Positions 31,634-40,893 of a DNA stretch of 64,000 nt are shown in pieces. The notes beneath the pieces are model-generated. The model was not told the origin of the DNA, ran no database searches, and saw only the letters and a program-made list of their open reading frames with translations. How positions within the stretch are numbered: the first letter of the stretch is position 1; every line of letters begins with the position of its first letter. The stretch comes from CALXOJ01 sp034120015. GTDB taxonomy: Bacteria > Spirochaetota > Spirochaetia > JAFGXN01. Location: assembly GCA_034120015.1 (NCBI GenBank), contig JAXEIF010000005.1, positions 62,001-126,000 on the forward strand, in the 5' to 3' direction. The translations under genes were made by a program, and so were the position numbers.

Positions 31634-33693
31634 ATATCGATTCGGGTGATTATCCAGATTATGTCAGCGACATCCGCAAAGAGAACATGCTTTATGCGGG
31701 ATTTCTCCGTTCACCGATTACGGAAGGACGCATTTTAAGCATTAAAATTCCGAATGAACTTCCGAAAGGAGTTTCCGTTTTTCGGGCATCCGACCTCAAA
31801 AATAAAAACTTTATTACGGTCAATAAGCTGAAAATCCCGCTGCTGGCAGCAAAAGACATTCACTACAGAGGAGAACCTGTCCTTCTGATAACGGCGCCGT
31901 CCAAAGAAGAATTGAAAACCGCCCGGGAGTCGGTCGAAATCGAATATCGGGAAAAAGAAATGCTCGAATCGGTTTTTTCGGATCTGAACGGACAAACCGT
32001 TCTCTATCAGACATCTGTCTGCGAAACCGATCCCGATCAGATCTCTCCGCCGTCAGCCGAACCGACCCTGATGAGTTCATTCAACACCCCGATTCAGGAA
32101 CATTTTTATCCCGATTCGCAAGGTGTTTTTGTCGATTACGCTCCTTCAAAGCTCAAGGTCATTATTTCGTCGGAATGGCCGAAGCACGTCAAAGAAGCCG
32201 TCATGCATATAACGGAGCTGCCCGGTGACAAAGTTATGGTGATGCCGGCAAAATCGAGCCCCGCCTTTGACGGAAAAATCTGGCAACCTTCCATCCTGGC
32301 GGCTCTGGCGGCATTTGCATCTGTCCGTCTCAGAAAAAGCATCAAACTGCTCCTTTCGAAAAGAGAAGACATTCTGTATTCGGGGAAACGGGCTGCCGGT
32401 CTTTTTTTTATCGATGCCACGCTCGGAGACAACCTGAAATTCCGTTCACTCAATTTCTCGTTCACCTACTACTGCGGAGCCTATTTCCCGTTTACCAAAG
32501 AAATGATTGAAACCGCGGCTTTCGGCGCCCGCAATTTTTACAAATCTCCTTTTTTGAAAATCCGGGGAGAAGCCTGTTCGTCCAAAGCCCCTCCGACCGA
32601 TTTTTTTTCGGGGATCAGCCTGCCGCAATTCTTTTTCGCGACGGAGATGTTTGTCAACAGACTGGCTAAAACAAAAGAAATTTCACCGATTGAATTACGG
32701 CTGGCCAACCTCAATCATTCATTTTTCAGAAACATCAATCGGGAAAAGAAAGATATTTTCCCGATTTTACTGGCCGATCTGAACAACCGATGTGATTTCA
32801 CCCGCAAATATGCCGCATACGAGCATATGCGTAAGAAAAAATCGACAACCTTTCCAGTCTCCGTCATTCACGGCATCGGATTAAGCACTGCATTTCAGGC
32901 AAACGGACTCAATATAAACCGGGGACAGTTTAATCAGGTTGTCCGTATGAGTTGGTCCACCGAGAGAACACTCAAAATTACGGTTCCTTCAATCCCGGGC
33001 AGTCAGGAAACACGCGACATATGGAAAGAGTCGGCATCGGCTGTTTTGGGGATTCCGGTAAAAAACATAGCCCTTTCCTATTCGTTTTCCGATGAAGCCG
33101 CAACAAACGGACCGGCACTTCTCAGCGGCAATATTTCGACAATTAACCGGCTTATTAAACTGTGCGCATCAGAAATCCGGGAAATGTGGGAAACCCACGG
33201 AAAAGATCGGAAAATCACCATTGAAAAGACATCTTCCGACTTACTGACCCGCAACAAAAAGAAATATCTCTATACATCGGCAACCTGCGGCGCTGCCGTT
33301 GCGGAAGTCTCTGTCAAACTGCTGACAATGGAATTGATTATCGAAAAAATTACACTGATTGTCGACTGCGGTTATATCAACAACAAAGCAGTAGCCCGTC
33401 AGAAGATCGAAAATGCTGTTATTCAAAGCATTTTATGGGCCACCAAAGACGAAAGTTACCAAAACCTGATTAACGAATCTCTCTTTTACTATCCGGGGAT
33501 CGATCGAATCCCCGAAATTGAAATCGTTTTTGCAGGTTCTGAGACCGGATTTGAAAAAGGAATCGGCGAAATTGCCTACAGCCTGATTCCGGCAGCCCTG
33601 CTTTCGGCTGTCGGGCAGGCTGTCAACAGAGACTTAAAAGACATGCCGATCAATAACGAAAGAATTTTTAATATCGGAGAAGCTGCAACATGA
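31630..33693 (+). CDS. Divergent molybdopterin-binding (large) subunit, xanthine dehydrogenase family
   Basis: 687 aa. The fold is recognisable from 'DIHYRGEPVLLI' (~76-88), 'EHFYPDSQGVFVDY' (~157), 'AAVAEVSVKLLTMELIIEKI' and the end 'GIGEIAYSLIPAALLSAVGQAV' with the family's catalytic Glu (E647). But key cofactor motifs are altered: the Gly-rich GGFGGK loop reads 'SSPAFDGK' (~209-216), the 'PP..AFRGFG' loop reads 'APPTDFFSGIS', and the GQG loop reads 'PGSQETRD'. It is also slightly shorter than usual (about 750). FeS and FAD subunits follow with 4-bp and 23-bp overlaps. Either an unusual Moco enzyme or one with changed cofactor and substrate. Confidence 0.8.
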   Translation: MNIDSGDYPDYVSDIRKENMLYAGFLRSPITEGRILSIKIPNELPKGVSVFRASDLKNKNFITVNKLKIPLLAAKDIHYRGEPVLLITAPSKEELKTARESVEIEYREKEMLESVFSDLNGQTVLYQTSVCETDPDQISPPSAEPTLMSSFNTPIQEHFYPDSQGVFVDYAPSKLKVIISSEWPKHVKEAVMHITELPGDKVMVMPAKSSPAFDGKIWQPSILAALAAFASVRLRKSIKLLLSKREDILYSGKRAAGLFFIDATLGDNLKFRSLNFSFTYYCGAYFPFTKEMIETAAFGARNFYKSPFLKIRGEACSSKAPPTDFFSGISLPQFFFATEMFVNRLAKTKEISPIELRLANLNHSFFRNINREKKDIFPILLADLNNRCDFTRKYAAYEHMRKKKSTTFPVSVIHGIGLSTAFQANGLNINRGQFNQVVRMSWSTERTLKITVPSIPGSQETRDIWKESASAVLGIPVKNIALSYSFSDEAATNGPALLSGNISTINRLIKLCASEIREMWETHGKDRKITIEKTSSDLLTRNKKKYLYTSATCGAAVAEVSVKLLTMELIIEKITLIVDCGYINNKAVARQKIENAVIQSILWATKDESYQNLINESLFYYPGIDRIPEIEIVFAGSETGFEKGIGEIAYSLIPAALLSAVGQAVNRDLKDMPINNERIFNIGEAAT

Positions 33694-34193
33694 TGATTAC
33701 ATTCACTCTTAACGGTGAAAAAAAAACAGTTGACGTTCCCGGAACAAAAAGAGTTATCGATCTGCTGCGGGAACATTTCGGACTGCAGAAAACCAAGGCT
33801 TCCTGCTACCAGGGATCGTGCGGTAACTGCTCCATTCTTCTCGATGACCATATTGTATCGGGATGCACACTGCTGGCATTCGAACTGAAAGATCGGTCGG
33901 TCATGACCGCCGAAGGCTATATGAAGACAGAGGAATATCAGAGAATCAATCGTGCCTTTACCGAAAACAGCTACTACCCGTGCGACTTCTGCCGTTGGGG
34001 GAAAATTTTTGCTATTCACGAATTTATTCATTCCGATGAAATCTCGAATATTTCTTCGCTGACACAGGCACTGAAAGGGAATCAGTGCACATGCACAAGT
34101 CCGACACTGTTACTGTCCGTTGCAGAGCAGATTATCAAAACGGAGCGGGGAACAAATCCCGGTTTGAAACATGAACGCATCATCCGAAAGTAA
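33690..34193 (+). CDS. [2Fe-2S] subunit, xanthine dehydrogenase family
   Basis: 167 aa, normal for the small subunit. The plant-type cluster ligands C39, C44, C47, C59 ('CYQGSCGNC...C') and the second-cluster ligands C98, C101, C133, C135 ('CDFC', 'CTC') are all kept, so both clusters should assemble. The usual 'CGFCTPG' is 'CDFCRWG' and 'C.CTGY' is 'CTCTSPT', unusual next to the ligands. It would carry electrons from the molybdenum subunit to FAD. It overlaps its neighbours by 4 bp upstream and 23 bp downstream. Confidence 0.88.
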   Translation: MMITFTLNGEKKTVDVPGTKRVIDLLREHFGLQKTKASCYQGSCGNCSILLDDHIVSGCTLLAFELKDRSVMTAEGYMKTEEYQRINRAFTENSYYPCDFCRWGKIFAIHEFIHSDEISNISSLTQALKGNQCTCTSPTLLLSVAEQIIKTERGTNPGLKHERIIRK

Positions 34194-35058
34194 CAGACTC
34201 ATACTGGTATACACTCCGAATCATCTCGGCGAAGCTCTGGACCTGCTGGGCAAAAACCCGGATGCGCTTATCTACGCAGGAGGAACCGATATTCTGGCAA
34301 AACAAACGACACGTATGCCTGTTTTCGGCCGTCAGATTATTTCCCTGCGCCGTGTTGAAGAATTACAGCAGATGAAGCGATACGAAGGCTTTGTCGAAAT
34401 CGGTGCTGCCGTCTCACTCGGAGAAATCCTGCGACGAAAAGAAGCCCGCTTTCTGCCGCCGATTGTCAAACATGCCATCCAGTCAATCGGCACCCCGGCA
34501 CTGCGAAACACGGCAACAATCGGCGGCAATATTGCCGTTGCCGACCGCAAACTGCTGCTGTTGCCTGTACTGCTGATTCTCGACTCGTTTCTGGAAGTAA
34601 AATCACGTCAGACAACCCGTTTTATGGAAATCAAACGCTTTCTCGACGAAAACAATACTGTCAGACTTCAGCCGGATGAAATCATTACAAAAATCCGAAT
34701 ACCGACCGGTCGTTTTAATCTTTTCGGCTTCTCGACACTGCCCGGATGCGTTATCCGCACGCAGGATTATTTTATGATGTGCTATGTCGCCCGAAAAAAC
34801 CGATCGGTTTTGGAAAAAATCAACTTTGCATTTAACATCGACGGTCGGCACATTGTTCGCATCAAACAGTCCGAAGACCGGCTTATCGGGAAAAAAATGC
34901 CGCTGATACCGAACGAGATTCGTGAAGAAGTCCGTTTCTTTGAAGCAAAAATCGAAGCCCGCCTGCCTCTTTTGCCGGTTTACAAAAAGGAACGGATAGT
35001 CAATTATTTCCGTCTGATGCTGACACAGGAGCTCAACAGAGTCGTATTCTCCGAATAA
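34171..35058 (+). CDS. FAD-binding subunit, xanthine dehydrogenase/CoxM family
   Basis: 295 aa. FAD-binding PCMH-type domain with 'ALIYAGGTDILAKQ' and 'SIGTPALRNTATIGGNIAVAD', both conserved FAD contacts, followed by a CO-dehydrogenase-flavoprotein-like C-terminal domain. It passes electrons from the FeS subunit to NAD or another acceptor. The ATG at 34171 lies inside the FeS gene (23-bp overlap), and no later Met fits the domain start. It ends just before the dnaE promoter; no terminator is evident. Confidence 0.9.
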   Translation: MNASSESNRLILVYTPNHLGEALDLLGKNPDALIYAGGTDILAKQTTRMPVFGRQIISLRRVEELQQMKRYEGFVEIGAAVSLGEILRRKEARFLPPIVKHAIQSIGTPALRNTATIGGNIAVADRKLLLLPVLLILDSFLEVKSRQTTRFMEIKRFLDENNTVRLQPDEIITKIRIPTGRFNLFGFSTLPGCVIRTQDYFMMCYVARKNRSVLEKINFAFNIDGRHIVRIKQSEDRLIGKKMPLIPNEIREEVRFFEAKIEARLPLLPVYKKERIVNYFRLMLTQELNRVVFSE

Positions 35059-35061
35059 ATA

Positions 35062-35089
35062 TTGACAAATTAAAAAATTAAGGTATCAT
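35062..35089 (+). promoter_or_regulatory. Promoter of dnaE-recG
   Basis: Consensus TTGACA (35062-35067), 16 bp, TATCAT (35084-35089). The ATG used (35140) follows an SD GGGAGGG, giving a leader of about 45 nt. Confidence 0.65.
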
Positions 35090-35139
35090 AGAATTTCGCA
35101 CCGGTAAATAAAGAAATGTTTCGACGGGAGGGCGAAAAC

Positions 35140-38100
35140 ATGGCTGTAAAATTCATCCACCTGCATAATCACTCGGATTACTCTCTGCTTGACGGGGCGG
35201 CATCCGTAAAAAATCTGGTCGCCAAAGCCGTCGAATTGGGAATGTCCCATTTGGCACTGACCGATCACGGAAATATGTTCGGTGCTATCAACTTTTATCG
35301 TGCCGCCAAAAATGCGGGAATTAAACCGATTGTCGGGTGCGAAGTTTACATTTATCCCCCTTCCCGATTCGAACACAAAGCCGACGAAAAATATTATCAC
35401 ATGATTCTTCTGGCCAAAAACAATACCGGTTATAAGAATTTAATTAAGCTGGTCTCTGCCGGCTATCTCGACGGATTTTATTACCGTCCGCGTATCGACG
35501 ATGAACTCCTGAAGAAATATCACGAAGGTTTAATCTGCAGTTCGGCCTGTATTGCCGGCGAAATTCCGCGACTGATTCTCCGTAACGAATACGAAAAAGC
35601 AAAAGAACGGGCTCTTTTTTACAAAAATCTGTTCGGAAACGGCGATTTTTATCTGGAGGTAATGAATCACGGTATCGAAGAAGAGCTGCGGGCCAATGAA
35701 AGCATTTTCCGTCTGGCCGAGGAATTGGACATTCCGGTCATCGCTACCAACGATATTCATTACGTGGAACCGGATGACTACAACGCACAGGACACGCTGA
35801 TTTGCATCGGAACCGGGCAGCTCAAACGCGGTGCGGAAACGGGAACCTCCGACGAACAGGGGAAAAAGGGTAAAGATACCGAATCGGCCCGCTTCGAATT
35901 TAAACAGCATGAGTTCTACTTCAAAACACCGGAGCAAATGGCGTCACTCTTTCCCGACCACCCCGAAGTGCTTGAAAACACCGTCAGACTGGCCGAAAAA
36001 TGCAATCTGGAAATCGAATTTCCGGGCGGAATTCTGCCAAACTATCCGTTGCCTGAAGGATTTAATACAGCCGAAGATTACGTACGTTATCTGACGGAAA
36101 AGGGTTTAAAGGAACGATACCCCGTTATCACCGAAGAAATCCGCAGCAGAGCCGATTACGAACTGAGTATTATTTTCGATATCGGCGGTAAAAGCTTTGC
36201 CGGATACTTTCTGATTGTCTGGGATTTTATCAATTATGCGAGACAGAACGGGATTCCGGTCGGCCCCGGCCGCGGTTCCGGCGCCGGTTCCATTGTTGCC
36301 TATGCCATGAAAATTACCGATATCGATCCGTTAAAATACGATCTGCTGTTCGAGCGCTTTTTGAACCCCGAACGGGTCAGCATGCCGGATTTCGATATCG
36401 ACTTCTGCAACGAAGGCCGCGAAGCGGTTATCGATTATGTCCGACAAAAATACGGTGCCGATCGGGTTGCCTCTATTTGTACTTTCGGAACTTTGAAAAC
36501 AAAAGCCGTTCTTAAGGATGTTGCCCGGGTTCATAACATCCCGTTTAACGAATCGAACAAAGCAACACAGCTGATTACCGAAGATTTACTGCCGCTCCAT
36601 TATTACAGCAAGGACGGAAACGAAATCACCCAGGCAGTTTTCCGCACTCTTTCCGAAAAAGGAGAAGATGTTTTTTCCAAAAAAAACAAACTGACTCTTT
36701 CTACTGCCATGAAAGAAATTCGGGAAATCCAGGCGATTCTGAATCACGAAGATAAAGGAGACGGCGAGCCGTGGAGTCGGGAATGGGATGTTGTTTTTAA
36801 AGAATCGCTGGTTTTGGAAAATATGGCCAGAAACGTTTCGACCCACGCCTGCGGCATGGTTATCGGACAGGAACCGCTGGTCGAATATGTTCCTCTCTAC
36901 CGCAGCAACTCGAAGACAAACGATGTCATTGCCACACAGTACACAATGGATCTTATCGAAGACTGCGGACTGGTTAAAATGGACTTCCTCGGGCTCAAAA
37001 CGCTGACAATTATCAAAAACTGCATCCGGCTTATCAATAAAACCAAACCCGAATTTAAGGAAACCGATATTCCCGACGATGATCCGGAAACATTTAAAAT
37101 GCTCTGCGAAGGAAAAAGTTCCTGCGTCTTCCAGTTTGAAAGTGCCGGTATGCAAAAAATTTTGCGGGACGCAAAGCCGACATCCATCGAAGACATGATT
37201 GCGTTAAATGCTCTCTACCGTCCCGGTCCTCTTGACTGGATTCCGGTTTACATTGCCTACAAACACAAGGAACAACCGGTTTTTGACAAACCCCAGAAAG
37301 CGGAGAGTTTCCGCCGTCTGGAAGAATTATGCCGCCGGTGCAAAGAACTCAACGACATTCTGACCCCGACCAACATGATTCCGATTTATCAGGAACAGAT
37401 TATGAAAATCGGACAGTCGGTTGCCGGTTTTTCTCTCGGAACAGCCGACCTGATGCGCCGGGCTATGGGAAAGAAAAAAATCGATGTTCTTCTGAAAACA
37501 AAAAAAGATTTTATTAAAGGCGCCATCGAGACAACGGGAATCACTGCCGAAGATGCCGACTTTCTTTTCGAAGATATTATTAAACCATTCAGCGGATACG
37601 GATTCAACAAATCACACGCCGCCGCCTACTCCGTTGTGGCATACAAAACCGCCTATCTGAAATGTCACTATCCGGCCGAATTTATGGCAGCCAACCTGAC
37701 CAATGAAATCGGCGGCAGCAAAGAAAAAATGCAGGAATACCTGACGGAAACCCGTTCAATGGGCATCGAAATTCTTCCTCCCGATATCAATATTTCGGAA
37801 AAGTATTTTACGGTTGCCGACGGGAAAATCGTTTACGGCATTTCGGGCATCAGCGGTGTCGGCGACGCCGTTACGGACCATATTCAGAAAATCCGTGCCG
37901 AAAAGGGACTTTTTGCCGATTTCATCGATTTTCTGGAAAAAGTCGACCTGCATATCTGCAACAGCCGTGTCATAGCCGCTCTGATTTACTCGGGTGCCTT
38001 CGACAGTATAGAAAGCCGTCCGCGTGCCGAACTGGTCGGCAACCTCGACAAAATGTCGCTTTATGCCGCCCGGCAGAAAGAGGCCTTTTCCGGCGGTCAG

Positions 38101-38820
38101 GCCAGTCTCTTCGGTGATTTGGAAAAGGAAGCACCGTTACCAAAACCCGAATACGCTCCTTTCAAAGAATGGAGTGAAAAACAGCTTCTCGAATATGAAA
38201 AAGAATACCTGGGATTCTACGCCTCTCATCATCCGCTCGAAAAGTACCGTACACTGTGGGAACGCGGCACAAACTTCCGTACCGTTAACATTCCGGACTA
38301 CATTACCGGACGCAACTGCACCGTTATCGGTATGATCAGTCAGAAACAGCGCCGGCGGACGCAGAAAGGTGACGATATGATTACCTTCACCATCGAGGAT
38401 TTCGACGGAACAGTCAACGGGGTCGTTTTTCCGAGAACTTATAGAGCCTGTTCCGAACAGTGGGACAGTGTCGAAAACGACGACATTATCATGTTCTCGG
38501 CCAAATTCGACAGACAGGAAAGAGGCGCCCAACTGATTTTCGACCGTTTTCTGGAAATCGATTTAAATAAAATTCCTGACAAAGCATGCGCCTCCGAAGT
38601 CCATATCCGATTCAAACCGCGTTACACACAGGACAACCTGATGGATTTGAGACGGATCATGATGAACCGGTCGGGAACCAATCAGATTTATCTTCACGTT
38701 CCGTCAGGCAACGGCGAATATATTTTGAAAGCTCCCGCCTCGATGGGAGTTACGGACAGCCGTGACTTTCTGGATGAAATCGGTACCCGTGAATACGTCA
38801 GCTCCGTATGGAAAGTCTGA
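35140..38820 (+). CDS. dnaE: DNA polymerase III alpha subunit
   Basis: 1226 aa. Replicative polymerase. N-terminal PHP domain ('FIHLHNHSDYSLLDGA', 'LTDHGNMFGAI', 'SACIAGEIPR'), palm with the three catalytic Asp around 'MPDFDIDFC', 'VGPGRGSGAGSIVAYAMKI', fingers with 'ALYRPGPLDWIP' and 'DLMRRAMGKKK', then 'FNKSHAAAYSVVAYKTAYLK', HhH and a C-terminal OB fold ('VIGMISQKQRRRTQKGDDM'). The ATG at 35140 is preferred over one at 35116 because of the ideal SD GGGAGGG and because it begins directly with the PHP motif. It overlaps recG by 13 bp. Confidence 0.97.
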   Translation: MAVKFIHLHNHSDYSLLDGAASVKNLVAKAVELGMSHLALTDHGNMFGAINFYRAAKNAGIKPIVGCEVYIYPPSRFEHKADEKYYHMILLAKNNTGYKNLIKLVSAGYLDGFYYRPRIDDELLKKYHEGLICSSACIAGEIPRLILRNEYEKAKERALFYKNLFGNGDFYLEVMNHGIEEELRANESIFRLAEELDIPVIATNDIHYVEPDDYNAQDTLICIGTGQLKRGAETGTSDEQGKKGKDTESARFEFKQHEFYFKTPEQMASLFPDHPEVLENTVRLAEKCNLEIEFPGGILPNYPLPEGFNTAEDYVRYLTEKGLKERYPVITEEIRSRADYELSIIFDIGGKSFAGYFLIVWDFINYARQNGIPVGPGRGSGAGSIVAYAMKITDIDPLKYDLLFERFLNPERVSMPDFDIDFCNEGREAVIDYVRQKYGADRVASICTFGTLKTKAVLKDVARVHNIPFNESNKATQLITEDLLPLHYYSKDGNEITQAVFRTLSEKGEDVFSKKNKLTLSTAMKEIREIQAILNHEDKGDGEPWSREWDVVFKESLVLENMARNVSTHACGMVIGQEPLVEYVPLYRSNSKTNDVIATQYTMDLIEDCGLVKMDFLGLKTLTIIKNCIRLINKTKPEFKETDIPDDDPETFKMLCEGKSSCVFQFESAGMQKILRDAKPTSIEDMIALNALYRPGPLDWIPVYIAYKHKEQPVFDKPQKAESFRRLEELCRRCKELNDILTPTNMIPIYQEQIMKIGQSVAGFSLGTADLMRRAMGKKKIDVLLKTKKDFIKGAIETTGITAEDADFLFEDIIKPFSGYGFNKSHAAAYSVVAYKTAYLKCHYPAEFMAANLTNEIGGSKEKMQEYLTETRSMGIEILPPDINISEKYFTVADGKIVYGISGISGVGDAVTDHIQKIRAEKGLFADFIDFLEKVDLHICNSRVIAALIYSGAFDSIESRPRAELVGNLDKMSLYAARQKEAFSGGQASLFGDLEKEAPLPKPEYAPFKEWSEKQLLEYEKEYLGFYASHHPLEKYRTLWERGTNFRTVNIPDYITGRNCTVIGMISQKQRRRTQKGDDMITFTIEDFDGTVNGVVFPRTYRACSEQWDSVENDDIIMFSAKFDRQERGAQLIFDRFLEIDLNKIPDKACASEVHIRFKPRYTQDNLMDLRRIMMNRSGTNQIYLHVPSGNGEYILKAPASMGVTDSRDFLDEIGTREYVSSVWKV

Positions 38821-40832
38821 TCGAAGAGACAGCGCCGAACGATCCCGTCTCGACATTACCGGGAATTGCATCCGGCAAAGCCGCGCTGCTGGCAAAATCG
38901 GGTATTTTTACTCTCCGTGACTTACTGACATTTTACCCGCGGGATTATAAAGACACCGTTCATTTTTTTTCGTTTGCCGAGATCGCACAATGCGGCCATG
39001 CGGCAGCGGGTGTCGCGACTGTGACCGCTCATGAGAGAGTGGCTGTGCGCGGCGGAATCCTTTCGATTATTATTGCCGCCGATGAAACCGGCGCTCTTTG
39101 CGAATTTCCGCTTTTCAACCGCGGATTCCTGCTTCCGTCATTTCCTGTCGGTAAAAAATTTTATTTTTATTCCAAAATTATGGTCCAGACCGGTCGGTTT
39201 CGGGGAAATTTAACCGACTTCGAATCTTACAGCGAAAACCCGGCCTTTTTCCGCCAATGGCAGCCTGTCTACCCACTGACAGCCGGTCTCTCGCAGGCTT
39301 TTTTTATTAAGGCTGTCCGTGCGGCTCTCGAACGCAGCCGCGACCGTTTATCCTTTCGGCTGCCGCCCAATTGGCAGTCGCCGTTTCCCCTTCTTTCTTA
39401 CGCGGAAGCCCTGCGATGTATTCACCTTCCGAAAACCGAAACGGAAATCGAAGAAGCCCGACGGACACTCGGGTACTTCGAGCTCTACCGCTTTGCGGCC
39501 GCGGCAAAAGAACACCGCCTGAACCGCGCACGTGTTGTGCGTAAAACCGTTTCCGACAGTGCCGTTTCCCCTCTGCAGCAAAAACTGATTGAATCGCTGC
39601 CGTTTGCGTTGACAGCCGGTCAACAGACTGCATTGACGGAAATTAACCGCGATCTTAATGCCCCGGTCGCTATGGAACGGCTGTTGCAGGGGGACGTCGG
39701 CTGCGGAAAGACGCTTGTCGCTTTTTTGGCCGCCGCCGGCGTCATCGAACGGGGACAACAGTGTGCATTGATGGTTCCGACGGAACTTTTGGCGCGGCAG
39801 CATGCCGAAAAAGCATTCCGCCTTTTTACTCCGGTCGGAATCACTGTTTCGTTTTTCACAGGCAGTCTGAATAAAGATTCACGGCAAAATGTTTTACAGA
39901 TGCTCGGAAAAGGAGAAATCGATCTGATCATCGGAACACATGCTCTTTTTTCCCAGGATGTCGCTTTTGCCGACTTGGGACTGGTCATTATAGACGAACA
40001 GCATAAATTCGGCGTTATCCAGCGTTCCTCTCTTTTTGCAAAGGGTGAACAGCCCGACATTCTGATGATGAGCGCAACCCCGATTCCGGGTACGCTGGCC
40101 CGCACCGTTTATGCTTCTCTGGAAGTTTCTACCATTGAAGACCTGCCCCGGGGACGTCTCCCGATTCAAACGCATCTGGCCCGCACGGGTAACGAGCAGA
40201 AAGTCTACAATTTTGTCCACAGGGAACTGACCGCCGGACACCAGGCTTATTTTGTTTATCCTTTAATCGAAGAAAACGGTCGTTCCGATCTCAAAGACAG
40301 TCTTCAAATGGCCGAAGCGCTTCAAATGCAGGTTTTTCCCGATTTCCGCGTGGCGCTGATTCACTCCCGGCTGACCGAAGAACAAAAACTGACCGTCATG
40401 GAACGGTTTGCGGCAGGAGATATCGATATTCTGGTTTCAACTACAGTTGTCGAAGTCGGCATCGATAACCCCAACGCAACCGTTATGGTTATCGAAAATG
40501 CCCAACGCTTCGGACTGGCAACCCTGCACCAGCTGCGCGGACGAATCGGCCGATCGTCTCTTCCCTCTTACTGCTTTCTGATCTACGATAACGAAAATCT
40601 GACCGGAGAAGGCAAAAGCAGGCTGAAAATTCTGGCCCGGTCGAACAACGGCTTCGAAATAGCCGGAGAAGATTTGAAACTGCGCGGTCCGGGTGAAATT
40701 TTCGGTGAACGGCAGACCGGAATGCTGAAATTCAAAATTGCCGATCCCGTTGCCGAAAGCAAAATCCTCGAACACATTACAGACCGGCTCGACCGGCTTT
40801 ATCCCGATAAAACCTCCCGAATTAATCAATAA
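38808..40832 (+). CDS. recG: ATP-dependent DNA helicase
   Basis: 674 aa. Branch-migration helicase that regresses stalled forks and processes recombination intermediates. N-terminal wedge/OB region ('LPGIASGKAALLAKSGIFTLRDLLTFYP' style HhH then OB), Walker A 'LQGDVGCGKTLVAFLAAA', motif Ia 'MVPTELLARQHAEKAF', DEAH-type 'IDEQHKFGVIQR', 'SATPIPGTLA', C-terminal helicase 'VSTTVVEVGIDNPNATVMVI', 'QLRGRIGRSSLPSYC', and the 'DLKLRGPGEIFGERQTG' region. Slightly shorter than E. coli RecG (693). It probably shares dnaE's transcript. Confidence 0.96.
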   Translation: MESLIEETAPNDPVSTLPGIASGKAALLAKSGIFTLRDLLTFYPRDYKDTVHFFSFAEIAQCGHAAAGVATVTAHERVAVRGGILSIIIAADETGALCEFPLFNRGFLLPSFPVGKKFYFYSKIMVQTGRFRGNLTDFESYSENPAFFRQWQPVYPLTAGLSQAFFIKAVRAALERSRDRLSFRLPPNWQSPFPLLSYAEALRCIHLPKTETEIEEARRTLGYFELYRFAAAAKEHRLNRARVVRKTVSDSAVSPLQQKLIESLPFALTAGQQTALTEINRDLNAPVAMERLLQGDVGCGKTLVAFLAAAGVIERGQQCALMVPTELLARQHAEKAFRLFTPVGITVSFFTGSLNKDSRQNVLQMLGKGEIDLIIGTHALFSQDVAFADLGLVIIDEQHKFGVIQRSSLFAKGEQPDILMMSATPIPGTLARTVYASLEVSTIEDLPRGRLPIQTHLARTGNEQKVYNFVHRELTAGHQAYFVYPLIEENGRSDLKDSLQMAEALQMQVFPDFRVALIHSRLTEEQKLTVMERFAAGDIDILVSTTVVEVGIDNPNATVMVIENAQRFGLATLHQLRGRIGRSSLPSYCFLIYDNENLTGEGKSRLKILARSNNGFEIAGEDLKLRGPGEIFGERQTGMLKFKIADPVAESKILEHITDRLDRLYPDKTSRINQ

Positions 40833-40846
40833 TTTTCTTTTTCTCG

Positions 40847-40875
40847 TGGAAACTTTTTGCAAAATGTTATATAAT
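40847..40875 (+). promoter_or_regulatory. Promoter of the ilvE-rsmD-his-rlmN run
   Basis: TGGAAA (40847-40852), 17 bp, perfect TATAAT (40870-40875), then SD AGAGGA and the ATG at 40894. Confidence 0.5.
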
Positions 40876-40893
40876 AAGGAAAAGAGGATTATT

